Shown: piece after piece, positions 43,011 through 51,154 of the stretch
How positions within the stretch are numbered: position 1 is the first letter of the stretch
Layout of the letters: each line of letters starts with the position of its first letter
Source of the DNA: Streptomyces sp. RPA4-2
GTDB lineage: Bacteria; Actinomycetota; Actinomycetes; Streptomycetales; Streptomycetaceae
Length of the DNA: 64,000 nucleotides
Assembly (NCBI RefSeq): GCF_012273515.2
Contig: NZ_CP050975.2
Coordinates: 744,001 to 808,000, forward strand
Direction of reading: 5' to 3'
Program-made: the position numbers and the translations under genes
The notes under the pieces: generated by a model
Told to the model about the DNA's origin: nothing
The model's database searches: none
What the model saw: the letters and a program-made list of their open reading frames with translations, nothing else

Positions 43011-43895
43011 ATGTCGGTCCGCCTGACGTTCATGTGCGCGACAGCCGGGGACACCAGCGGGAGCGCGGTCTTCGGTGACGGCCCCCTGAGCGAGCACGGT
43101 CTGGGTGAGGCGCGTGCCGTCGGCGCGACGCTCCCTCCGTACTCCTCGGTCGTCCGGGCGCCGTCGGTCCGCTGCGCGCTGACCGCCGACGCGCTCGGCC
43201 TGGACGCCACGCCCGAGCCCGCACTGCGCGACTTCGACTACGGCGCCTGGCGTGGCCGCACCGTCCGTGAGGTCGTCGAGGACAACCCCTACGGTTACGC
43301 GAGCCGGCTCACGGACCCGGATGCGACACCGCACGGAGGCGAGTCCGTACGACAGCTGTGCCGCCGTGTCGCGCACTGGATGAGCAGCGTGCCGCCGTTC
43401 ATGGACCAGGCTCTGGTCATCACCGAACCGGCCGTCGTCCGGGCCGCACTCGTCCACGCGCTGTCCGCGCCTGCGACGGCTTTCTGGCACTTCGAGGTGC
43501 CACCCCTGTCCACGGTCTCGCTGACCCTGCGCGAGGGCCGCTGGAACGTCCGGCCCGGTCGGCTCATCGCTGAACGAGCCGGCACGAGTCGCACCGTGCC
43601 CATGCCGTGTGACGCCCCGCAGGACCGCACGGCCCCTTTGTGGGGCGACGCGGTGAGCGACGAGTGGTACGACCTCGTCGCCCGGGTGACACCCTCCGAC
43701 CGCACCGGCCGGACCGTGAAACCGAGCAGGCTGCACGGCCTGGAGAACAGGGCCGACGGTGCCGCCCCGGCGGGCCCGGGGCCGGTGGGCCGGGCTCTGG
43801 CCGCTCGGGGCCGGGAGCCGCTGACCACGGGTGGCCACCGGGTGTGCGGGCGATGCCGGGTGCGCCTGCACCCGCGTACCGAACCGGAGCGGTGA
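43011..43895 (+). CDS. Histidine-phosphatase-fold protein with catalytic residues lost
   Basis: 294 residues; ATG preceded by AGGAGG. The fold is recognisable: DFDYGAWRGRTVREV, PHGGESVRQLCRRVAHWM, and VITEPAVVRAALVHAL. However, the N-terminal RHG motif is CAT (residues 9-11 in LTFMCATAGD), and the second His region, normally SHGG or THGG, reads TEP. The phosphohistidine chemistry cannot work as usual. A C-terminal extension (~200-294) carries GGHRVCGRCRVRL, a possible half zinc site. It may bind phosphorylated ligands or serve as a scaffold. Confidence 0.85.
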   Translation: MSVRLTFMCATAGDTSGSAVFGDGPLSEHGLGEARAVGATLPPYSSVVRAPSVRCALTADALGLDATPEPALRDFDYGAWRGRTVREVVEDNPYGYASRLTDPDATPHGGESVRQLCRRVAHWMSSVPPFMDQALVITEPAVVRAALVHALSAPATAFWHFEVPPLSTVSLTLREGRWNVRPGRLIAERAGTSRTVPMPCDAPQDRTAPLWGDAVSDEWYDLVARVTPSDRTGRTVKPSRLHGLENRADGAAPAGPGPVGRALAARGREPLTTGGHRVCGRCRVRLHPRTEPER

Positions 43896-43912
43896 GGCTC
43901 CGGCCCGCTGTC

Positions 43913-44401
43913 TCAGCCCGGAAACCCGCCCTGGTCCCGTCGGCCCTGTCGTGGCTGCGGACGACCGCGGACGCCGGAGCGGCGACGCGACGGCGCGGGA
44001 GGGGCGTCCGCGCTGTTGAAGCCCGGTCCGGAGGGGGCGCTGAAGCCGCCGGGCACCGCTGGTGACGTCGCCGGCTCGGCGTGCGCCGGCGCGGCGGCCG
44101 GCACGGGGGCCTCGCGGGTGCGCGGCAGCGCGCGGCCGACGACGCGGGAGAGTGTCATCAGAGGGGCGCACGCGGTGCAGACCTCGAGCAGGGTCCAGAC
44201 CTGTCCGACCGCGGGGTCGTGACGCAGAACCAGGACCACGCCGCCCGCGCAGTGCGTGTGCGTACCCTCGTGGGCCGCGCACTGTGTCTGGCGGCAGGCG
44301 CAGGCGGCGTCGGGATGCACGGTGGCGGCGCGGGCGTGTGCCGCCGCGTGGGCTTCGGCGAAACGGCGAAGTGCCGTCAGGTCGCGGGATCGGGGCGGCA
44401 T
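43913..44401 (-). CDS. Cysteine-rich putative zinc-binding protein, unknown
   Basis: 162 residues from ATG 44401, but no ribosome site is visible and the start is uncertain. Residues ~15-75 contain AAAHARAATVHPDAACACRQTQC, then CAGGVVLVLRHDPAVGQVWTLLEVCTACAPLM, with seven Cys and several His suited to a zinc ribbon. The rest is Pro/Ala/Arg-rich and disordered. Similar unnamed proteins occur in Streptomyces as I recall. The three-base-periodic Cys pattern supports coding. Confidence 0.6.
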   Translation of the reverse strand: MPPRSRDLTALRRFAEAHAAAHARAATVHPDAACACRQTQCAAHEGTHTHCAGGVVLVLRHDPAVGQVWTLLEVCTACAPLMTLSRVVGRALPRTREAPVPAAAPAHAEPATSPAVPGGFSAPSGPGFNSADAPPAPSRRRSGVRGRPQPRQGRRDQGGFPG

Positions 44402-44881
44402 TGCGCACGACGACGAGCACGACACGGAGGCGGTACGGTCGCTGTGGCCGGAGACCCGGATGATCCACGTCCGTCCCGGGCGGCGTGCAGCGGGTGTTTC
44501 GGGGTACGCGAGGTCCAAGACCGGCAGTCCTTCGGTATGGGGAGGCGGGGTGCACGTCGGTGCTGGGCACCACGTATACCTGTACCCCGTTCTCGGGCGG
44601 GTCATTTACCAGTTGCGCCGTGGTCCTTGGGACGCGACTCCCCGCACGGCACAGCGACTTCTGGCAAAAGCGACTGTGATCATGCCATGGGCGCACGCGG
44701 ACGTGGAAAGCGCGGCACGGCATGCCGGACGTCCGCGGCGTTCACCGCCCCGGAGGGCCCGCGCGGTTTCGCGGGCCGCCCCGGGGCAACCTCCTTGGCC
44801 CTCGGCGTAGATGTCGTGGGGACCCGGTGCGGTGAAGGCGGCCGGGGAGGAACGATGGCCGCCCTCCCGGGCGCCCGCGCC
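44402..44881. other. Region without a supportable gene
   Basis: About 480 bases between two minus-strand genes. Frames on both strands are open but compositionally poor. The promoter of the Cys-rich gene should be here. Confidence 0.45.
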
Positions 44882-45211
44882 TCAGAGTTCGCGGTCGATA
44901 CCGGTGTCGATGCCGGTCACGACCGCCGCCCCCAGCATCGCGTCGTCCTCGGCGAGCCCGCTGTCGCGCAGCGCCCCGGACACCAGCCGTACGGCCTCGT
45001 GCTCGGCGCTGGAGCGGTCCGCGGCCTCGACCTCGACGCGGGCGGCGAACCTCCCGTCCTCCTCCACCGTGAGCAGGCTCAACTCCTCGTTCTCGCCCAG
45101 ATCGGTGTTCTTCGGGTCCTGGGGCCGAAGCCTGCGCTCGATGTCGGAGCGGGCGCCGTCGGACATGCCGTGGACGAAGGTGCCGGGGACAGTGATGACG
45201 TATGTGGTCAC
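44882..45211 (-). CDS. Conserved hypothetical small acidic protein
   Basis: 109 residues from GTG 45211, AAGGAG six bases upstream. It starts MTTYVITVPGTFVHGMSD and has alternating strand/helix character (LSLLTVEEDGRFAARVEVEAADRSSAEHEAVRLVSGAL), likely one small alpha/beta domain. No motif for catalysis or membrane. Function unknown. Confidence 0.78.
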   Translation of the reverse strand: MTTYVITVPGTFVHGMSDGARSDIERRLRPQDPKNTDLGENEELSLLTVEEDGRFAARVEVEAADRSSAEHEAVRLVSGALRDSGLAEDDAMLGAAVVTGIDTGIDREL

Positions 45212-45569
45212 GGGAACTCCTTACGAGAACGACCGGGGCGCCCCCTCGCCCGCCGAATCACCGGCATCATGGGGGTTCCCGAGTTGCATGCGGTGCGTCT
45301 TCCCCTCCTCGGGCCGAGAACACCGGTCACCGCACGACCGGCCCCCGTGAGCTCACCCGTCCGGCTTACCGGGACCGCGGGGTCGAGTTGACGAGGCACG
45401 CCCGACCCCTCACGTACCCAGGGCCCGTCGTGGCCCGCGGGTGGCGTGCGGCGAAAGACTTCAGCCGGATTCGTGGCCGGATCCCGCCCTCCGTACGACC
45501 GGCCCGTCTCAGCTGGGTAGCCATACCGCCGGCACATCGGTGCACGCGGGGTGGGAGGAGCCGACCCGG
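45212..45569. other. Intergenic region, nothing recognised
   Basis: 358 bases between divergent genes. An in-frame extension of the next gene exists from ATG 45441 but lacks a ribosome site, whereas GGGAGGAG at 45552-45559 supports GTG 45570. Confidence 0.5.
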
Positions 45570-46238
45570 GTGGCGTGGAGGGGACCAAGGCCCGAGAAGA
45601 TTCCGTCACGCCGTACGCGGCGGCGACTGGCGATCCGTGCACTGCGCGACCAGGGGCGTTACGGGCCCGGCCTCCGTGAGGTGCTGCCCGCGCTCGTGGT
45701 GGTCGTGCTCGTCGTGTGCGGGGTGGTGGCGGGATGCGCCGTGGCCTTCCGCGCCCTGGGTGCCGGCGTACTCGTCGCGGCGCTGGGGCTCCTCGCCGTC
45801 GCCACCCCGTTCGCGGTCCGGCATCACCGTCCGCTGGCCCGTCGGCGGCTGGGGCACTACACACCCGAGGAACTCGCGGAACTGGACACGGAGGGGCTCG
45901 CCCTGGCCGTGTCCCGGATGCTGCGCCGGGACGGCTGGTTCGTACTCCCGCCGTCCAGGGTGCGGGACCGGCCGCACGTGCGCGCGCGCAACGGTCAGGG
46001 ACACCGCATCGAGGTGGCGTTCCGTCCGGTGGCCGAGCCCCTGCCCGACGAGGACGCACCCGCGCGGTCCGGGCGCCGGGCGAGCGTTCCCCTGCGACTC
46101 GTGGTGCACCGCGGGACCTTCAGCCACCGTGACGTCCAATGGGCGCGACGGCAGGGCGACATCCACCTCATCGACGGCCCGCGCCTCAGGAGCTGGGCGC
46201 ACGGCACACCTCTGCACCGGCTGACCGATGCCTCCTGA
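45570..46238 (+). CDS. Membrane protein with degenerate Mrr-type restriction-endonuclease-like domain
   Basis: 222 residues. Two transmembrane helices (~35-78), then a cytosolic domain: LALAVSRMLRRDGWFVLPPS, with strand RIEVAFRPV and a C-terminal FSHRDVQWARRQGDIHLIDGPRLRSWA. The last part matches the end of Mrr_cat domains (LIDG..L..W). The expected catalytic Asp and QxK are not visible; RPHVRARN and RIEVAFRP stand there. So a nuclease-like fold that is probably inactive. GTG 45570 is backed by GGGAGGAG. Two-TM plus Mrr-like proteins are frequent in actinobacteria with unknown roles. Confidence 0.72.
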   Translation: MAWRGPRPEKIPSRRTRRRLAIRALRDQGRYGPGLREVLPALVVVVLVVCGVVAGCAVAFRALGAGVLVAALGLLAVATPFAVRHHRPLARRRLGHYTPEELAELDTEGLALAVSRMLRRDGWFVLPPSRVRDRPHVRARNGQGHRIEVAFRPVAEPLPDEDAPARSGRRASVPLRLVVHRGTFSHRDVQWARRQGDIHLIDGPRLRSWAHGTPLHRLTDAS

Positions 46239-46616
46239 GCGGCCGCTGCCTCCCGAGACCGCGCGGCGGGCCGAGCCGGCCGATACCCCGCGTGCCACGA
46301 CATGTCCCTTCCGTACCGCCGACCCCGCCGACCGGTGTCCCGTCGAGGACACCGCCGTCATCCCCGCGACCGACCATCCCCCGCACCGGGAAGCCACCGA
46401 TCACATGTGCCTCACTCGAAGCTCGCACCCCGCCCGTCACAGCCATGACAGCAGTAACACAGGAGGTCAGAGGCCCGGACAGGGCCCGACCAGGCACTTG
46501 AGGAAAAACCCTTTGCACTGCCCGGCCCGCCGAATAGCGTGCGAGGACCCGAGCAACTCCCCCACCTCTTCGCGCGGTCCATGTCCGTCGGTCCCGAACC
46601 CGCCAGGAGACCCGGA
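46239..46616. other. Intergenic region carrying the symporter-operon promoter
   Basis: 378 bases with no convincing gene. The downstream part contains TTGCAC/TAGCGT promoter boxes (46513-46540). The upstream part is plain GC-rich sequence. Confidence 0.5.
46513..46540 (+). promoter_or_regulatory. Probable promoter of the DUF485-symporter operon
   Basis: TTGCAC (46513-46518), 16-base spacer, TAGCGT (46535-46540), 77 bases before the start codon. Fits the Streptomyces TTGAC/TAnnnT pattern. Confidence 0.5.
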
Positions 46617-47057
46617 ATGTCCTACGACAGCTCCGCTTCGAACTCCGCCCGACCGCACCACGGACAGCACTCCTCCCCCGCCCGCGACCCCGCGCCCCCG
46701 GCTCCCTCCGGGGAACCGTTACACGGCGGCACCCCGCCTCGCCCCTGGACCGGACACCACCGCGACCTACGTATCCTCCGCCGCGCCTACCGCCGACAGC
46801 GATGGCTCACCACACTGGCGGCGCTCGGTTACTTCTCCCTCTTCCTCGCTCTCTCCGTCGGCCGCCCCGACATCATGGCGCGGCCCGTGACGGGCGGTCT
46901 GCCGACGGGCCTGGTCCTCGCCCTCGCCCAACTCCCCGTCACCTGGCTCGCCGTGGCGCTGTACGAGCGCACGGCCCGCCGCTACGTCGACCCGCTGGCG
47001 CGCCGGGTGAACCGGCAGGCGCCCTGGGCCGGCGGCGACCAGGAGAGCGAGCGATGA
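46617..47057 (+). CDS. DUF485 family membrane protein, symporter partner
   Basis: 146 residues. Disordered N-terminus (~1-60), then RILRRAYRRQRWLTTLAALGYFSLFLALSV and a second hydrophobic helix (GLVLALAQLPVTWLAVALYERTARRYVDPLARRV), the DUF485 (YjcH) pattern. These proteins accompany ActP/MctC-type acetate or monocarboxylate symporters, as here: the stop overlaps the symporter start (ATGA). AGGAG precedes ATG 46617. Codon 35 is TTA (46719-46721), so the pair may depend on bldA. Confidence 0.88.
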   Translation: MSYDSSASNSARPHHGQHSSPARDPAPPAPSGEPLHGGTPPRPWTGHHRDLRILRRAYRRQRWLTTLAALGYFSLFLALSVGRPDIMARPVTGGLPTGLVLALAQLPVTWLAVALYERTARRYVDPLARRVNRQAPWAGGDQESER

Positions 47058-48661
47058 CGGACTTCAGCGACTCCGCACGGTCCTGGTCCCTCGTCGCCTT
47101 CTGCATCGCCGTCTCCGTGACCCTCCTGCTGTGCGTACTGACCGGTCCCGACAGCGACGACCTCGAGGAGTTCTACACCGGTTACCGTTCGCTGTCCCCC
47201 GTCCGCAACGGCCTCGCCATCGCCGGCGACTACATCTCGGCCGCGACCGTGTTCACCATCGGCGGGGTCATCGCACTCTGCGGATACGACGGGGTCGTCC
47301 TGGCCCTCAGCACCCTGCTCTCCCTCCTGTTGTTGATGTTCCTGCTGGCCGAACCCCTGCGGAACACGGGCAAGTTCACCATGGGTGACGCCCTCGCCCG
47401 GCGGATGCCCGGGCGTGCGGTGCGCATCACGGCGTGCGCGGTCACCATCGTGGCGCTGGTACCGATGATGCTCGTCCAACTCGCCAGCACCGGACAGCTC
47501 CTGGCCTTCATCCTCGGCTTCTCCGACAGCGCCATGAAGACCGGCTGCATCGTCGGGGTCGGCGCGCTGATGATCACCTACGCGGCCATCGGCGGGATGC
47601 GGGGCACCGCGCTGATCCAGACCCTGAAGATGGTCGTGCTGCTCGGCTCCGGAGTGACCGTCGCGGTACTGATCCTGCGGACCTTTCACTGGAACCCGGG
47701 GACCCTGTTCGGCGCGGCCGCCGACCACAGTGGTGCGCGGGACCAGTTCCTGCACGGCGGGCTGGAGTTCGCCGGCGGTCCGCATCCGCACCTCGACATG
47801 CTCAGCACCCAGTTGGCCATCGTGCTTGGCGGTGCCTGCCTCCCTCATGTGACCATGCGCATGTACACCGCGAAGAGCGCACGTCAGGTGCGGCGTTCGA
47901 TGTCGTGGGCGGTGTCGTCGGTGGCCCTGTTCGTCGCGGTGGCCACGGTCATCGGTATCGGCGCGACGGCGCTGATCGGCCGGGCGGGCATCGCGAAAGC
48001 CGACCCGTGGGGTCACACCGCGTACCTGCTCAGCTCCCGGGCTGCGTTCGGTGCGGACATGTCGCGGGCGGAGACCCTCGTGTTCACCACGGTCACCACG
48101 GCGATCTTCCTGACGCTGCTCGCCTCGGTGGCCGGTATGACACTGGCCTGCGCCAACTCCCTCGCCCACGACGTGTTCGCCACCCGGGGCTCCGGCATGG
48201 CGCCGCACCACGAGACGATGCTGGCCCGCGTCTCCGCCGTGGTCGTGGGGGCTCCGATCGTCGTACTCGCCGCCCTGGTCCAGCACCGCAGCCTCCAGCC
48301 GCTCGCGACCCTCTCCTTCTGTCTGGGAGCCTCGGCGATCGCCCCGGCACTGATCTACAGCCTCTTCTGGCGCAACTTCACGCGCGCCGGCCTGTTGAGC
48401 ACGCTCATCGGCGGCACCCTCTCGGTGCTTCTGCTGATGCCGGGCACCAGACTCGTGTCCGGCTCACCGACGTCCGCGTTTCCCCACGCGGACTTCAACT
48501 GGTTCCCGTTCACCACCACGGGGCTGGTCTCCGTCCCCCTGGGATTCGCCTTCGGATGGCTCGGCAGCGTGCTCTCCGGACGCCGCAGAGCCGCCCGCGA
48601 ACGCCGTCGTTACGAGGCCATCGAAAGTCTGATCCTGGCGGGGCCGAGACCGAAACGGTGA
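47054..48661 (+). CDS. Sodium:solute symporter (ActP/MctC-like monocarboxylate transporter)
   Basis: 535 residues with about 13 transmembrane helices. SSS-family features: EEFYTGYRSLSPVRNGLAIAGDYISAATVF near the N-terminus, YAAIGGMRGTALIQTLK in the middle and LPHVTMRMYTAKSARQVRRSMSWAV. This resembles E. coli ActP and corynebacterial MctC, which import acetate, propionate or pyruvate with Na+ or H+. Coupled to the DUF485 gene. Exact substrate inferred. Confidence 0.92.
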   Translation: MTDFSDSARSWSLVAFCIAVSVTLLLCVLTGPDSDDLEEFYTGYRSLSPVRNGLAIAGDYISAATVFTIGGVIALCGYDGVVLALSTLLSLLLLMFLLAEPLRNTGKFTMGDALARRMPGRAVRITACAVTIVALVPMMLVQLASTGQLLAFILGFSDSAMKTGCIVGVGALMITYAAIGGMRGTALIQTLKMVVLLGSGVTVAVLILRTFHWNPGTLFGAAADHSGARDQFLHGGLEFAGGPHPHLDMLSTQLAIVLGGACLPHVTMRMYTAKSARQVRRSMSWAVSSVALFVAVATVIGIGATALIGRAGIAKADPWGHTAYLLSSRAAFGADMSRAETLVFTTVTTAIFLTLLASVAGMTLACANSLAHDVFATRGSGMAPHHETMLARVSAVVVGAPIVVLAALVQHRSLQPLATLSFCLGASAIAPALIYSLFWRNFTRAGLLSTLIGGTLSVLLLMPGTRLVSGSPTSAFPHADFNWFPFTTTGLVSVPLGFAFGWLGSVLSGRRRAARERRRYEAIESLILAGPRPKR

Positions 48662-48677
48662 CGGGCGGGGGCTCTCG

Positions 48678-48693
48678 CGGACCCGCCGGTCCG
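48678..48693. terminator. Small hairpin between convergent genes
   Basis: CGGACC-CGCC-GGTCCG lies between the symporter gene (+) and the large membrane protein gene (-). With 6 pairs, it is a weak candidate. Confidence 0.35.
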
Positions 48694-48730
48694 ACGGAGC
48701 GCCGCCCGCGTACGAGCGGTGCGCCCGTTG

Positions 48731-50287
48731 TCAGTAGTCGAGACTCGTCATATAGGCGCACTCGGTGTAGATGTAGCCGGGCCTCAGTTTGGCGGTGTCC
48801 GACGCGGGCGACTTCCCCGTGCCGGTCCGGGACTTGTGGACGAAGTACGTAGTGCCGATGGGCAGCCGGATGGTCCGCTGCGGGTAGTTCTTCCCGCTGT
48901 CGTGGCAGGGGGTGAACCCCGCCAGCACCGTGCTGGTGAGGGAGTAGGTGGTGCAACTCCCGCAGGCCTTGAGGGAGAAGCTGCCCGTCACGGGCCCGGT
49001 GTACATCACCGTGATGTCGTCGGGGCTGTCGTTCTTGACGGTGACGGCGATGCTGCCGCCGGACGCCGTCGTCGGCAGCCGCCTGCCCGCCGCGGGCACC
49101 GTCTGGGCGATCTCCGCCGCGATGGCGATCTTCTGTGCGCGGGCCCGGTTCCTGGCATGCTGGTTGTTCTTGACGAACTCGTTCATCGTGGTGACGGCCT
49201 CGACGAACCGTCCGCCCTTGTACTGGCTCACGCCACAGTCGTACGTACCCGAGTCCGCGTTCGTCGCCGCTCGGTCGGCGTCCTTGCCGAGGGCCGCGGT
49301 CAATCCCGCCTGCTCTCCGGGGAGTGCGGTGACCTGGGTGCCGAGGCTCCTGAGGTGTTCGACGGCCGCGCAGGGGTCGCTTCCGCCCACCTGCTTCACG
49401 GCCCTGTCGACCTCGGCGCTCACCGCGGGCTCCACCTTCCCGGCCGGCGCGGACCGCGGGAAGGTCGACAGGAGGTCGCCGAAGTGAGTCGTCCAGTCCG
49501 CGTCCCCGTGCCCGAGTGCCTGTGACGCGCACTCGTAGAGCGAGGTGGCGAGCCGGTCGTCGGGCCAGGTGGACAGCGCTCCGAGTTCCTTCTTGCCCAT
49601 GGTTCCCGGGACCGTACGGAGGTACTTCAAGGGCGCTATGGCGTCGCAGTAGTTCTTCTGGGCGTAGGGCGAACCGACCGTGGTGTAGAAGGTCTTGAGC
49701 CGGCCGGGCACACGATCGGCCGCTTTCGAGCCGGGATGGTCGCTGCGCAGACCCCGGTAGGCGGCCAGTGCCCGGCGGTAGTCGGACTCCGCCGTGGTGA
49801 ACGACTGCTGTCCGGAGGCCCGGACGAGTTTGTCCGCCCGCTCCAGCCGGTCCATGAGCATCGCCTCGGTCGCCCTGTCCCGCGCGTTGCCGTACAGGGC
49901 GACGCCTCCCGCCGGTACGGCCAGGAGGACGACCCCGAGCACGATCGCGAGCCAGGCGCGCGGCGGCCACACGAGACGGGTGCGCAGACCCAGGAACGCT
50001 CCGTGTACGCCTGCCAGGCCGAGCAGAACCAGGTAGAGGACGACGGCCGCGCCGGGCACGCCGTCGGGGTCCGCGGGAAGGGCCACCAGCAGCAAAGCCG
50101 CGGTCGCGACCCAGCACACGGCCATCAGGCCCCAACGGCGCGTCAGCGCGTAACCCAGGCCCAGCCCGGACAGGTTCAGCAGCGCCACCGCGACCGCGCG
50201 CAAGGCGTCCGCCGGAGCGCGCGGCGGCGCGGTGGGCATCGGCGGTACGGCGAACGTGCCAGGCATGTCGTTGTGATCCCAGGACAT
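48731..50287 (-). CDS. Large membrane protein with helical-repeat extracytoplasmic region, unknown
   Basis: 518 residues; ATG 50287 follows GGGGGAG. Four hydrophobic helices (~28-130), then ~390 residues outside: a helical TPR-like part (ATEAMLMDRLERADKLVRASG, RALAAYRGLRSDHPGSKAA, QYKGGRFVEAVTTMNEFVKN) and a C-terminal beta domain (SIAVTVKNDSPDDITVMYTGP, IRLPIGTTYFVHKSRTG). Several conserved-looking cysteines (YDCGVS, KACGSCTTY, TPCHDSG, YTECAY) suggest disulfides. I do not recognise a named family. Confidence 0.82.
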   Translation of the reverse strand: MSWDHNDMPGTFAVPPMPTAPPRAPADALRAVAVALLNLSGLGLGYALTRRWGLMAVCWVATAALLLVALPADPDGVPGAAVVLYLVLLGLAGVHGAFLGLRTRLVWPPRAWLAIVLGVVLLAVPAGGVALYGNARDRATEAMLMDRLERADKLVRASGQQSFTTAESDYRRALAAYRGLRSDHPGSKAADRVPGRLKTFYTTVGSPYAQKNYCDAIAPLKYLRTVPGTMGKKELGALSTWPDDRLATSLYECASQALGHGDADWTTHFGDLLSTFPRSAPAGKVEPAVSAEVDRAVKQVGGSDPCAAVEHLRSLGTQVTALPGEQAGLTAALGKDADRAATNADSGTYDCGVSQYKGGRFVEAVTTMNEFVKNNQHARNRARAQKIAIAAEIAQTVPAAGRRLPTTASGGSIAVTVKNDSPDDITVMYTGPVTGSFSLKACGSCTTYSLTSTVLAGFTPCHDSGKNYPQRTIRLPIGTTYFVHKSRTGTGKSPASDTAKLRPGYIYTECAYMTSLDY

Positions 50288-50485
50288 GACGGCTCCCCCA
50301 GTCAATCACGCCCGAAGTTCTATGACTTGTCAGTGTACGTTCAGTCACGGAGGAGCGACAGAGGATGAGGTTCGGGACTTGATGGATCGTCAAGTGTGCC
50401 TCATGGAGCGGTGCGGATCGACGGGGTGGGGTGGCGGGCGTGACGGCTGTGCGACACGCGGTGGTGGCCGCGGGCCGGTGCGAGG

Positions 50486-51031
50486 TCAGGGCCTGCCGAG
50501 GCCGTTGAGGAACATGTCCACGACCAGGTCCGCCGCCTGCGGAGCTTCGACGTCGGGGAATCGGTGCGCGGCGCTGTCCACCAGGTCGTCGAGGACGCCC
50601 CTCACCCACGCCTCCGGGATGTCGGTGCGCAGAAAGCCTTCGTCGGCTGCGCGCTGGAGGAAGTCGTCCAGCCGCCGGCTCTGTTCCTCACGTCGGCCGC
50701 GGGCCTTCGGGTCCGCCATCATCATGCGGCGTGTGTCGACGGGCCACTCCCGGCTGACCGGAATGATCCCCTCGACGTAGCGGTGCAGAGCCACGGCCAC
50801 CGGCGCCTCGGTCAGCCGGGCCTCGTCGAGGACTCGTGCGGCGGAGTCGAGCTTCGCCTGGAACACGGCGTCGAGCAGGGCCTCACGGGTGGCGAAACGA
50901 CGGTGGACGGTGGTGCGGTCCACGCCCGCCGCGGCGGCGATGGCCGAGATCGAGGTGCCCGGGTCGTCGGCGAGAAGGCGGGCCCCGGTGCGCAGGACCG
51001 CGGCCAGGTTGCGTGCGGCGTCAGCTCTCAT
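50486..51031 (-). CDS. TetR-family transcriptional regulator
   Basis: 181 residues. HTH at ~10-55 (LAAVLRTGARLLADDPGTSISAIAAAAGVDRTTVHRRFATREALLDA), and a C-terminal helical domain ending MFLNGLGRP. ATG 51031, no strong ribosome site. It is not obviously paired with a target gene; the next gene upstream is the channel-like gene on the same strand, 123 bases away. Ligand unknown. Confidence 0.9.
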   Translation of the reverse strand: MRADAARNLAAVLRTGARLLADDPGTSISAIAAAAGVDRTTVHRRFATREALLDAVFQAKLDSAARVLDEARLTEAPVAVALHRYVEGIIPVSREWPVDTRRMMMADPKARGRREEQSRRLDDFLQRAADEGFLRTDIPEAWVRGVLDDLVDSAAHRFPDVEAPQAADLVVDMFLNGLGRP

Positions 51032-51154
51032 GACCGGCCAGTGTATCAATCAGTCGCAATTGAGCTCCGATCCTCACCGGTCCACGGGCATCAGTCCCTC
51101 TTAGCGCAATATAACTGATGCACTTAGGCCACTTTCTCCGCAGTTCGTCTCCTG

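Noticed and set aside
42690..43078. Ser/Pro-rich + frame before the phosphatase-like gene
   Set aside because: No ribosome site, no family, and it overlaps the well-supported start at 43011.
43011..43895. Calling this an active phosphoglycerate-mutase-type phosphatase
   Set aside because: The RHG and second-His motifs are missing, so only fold membership is claimed.
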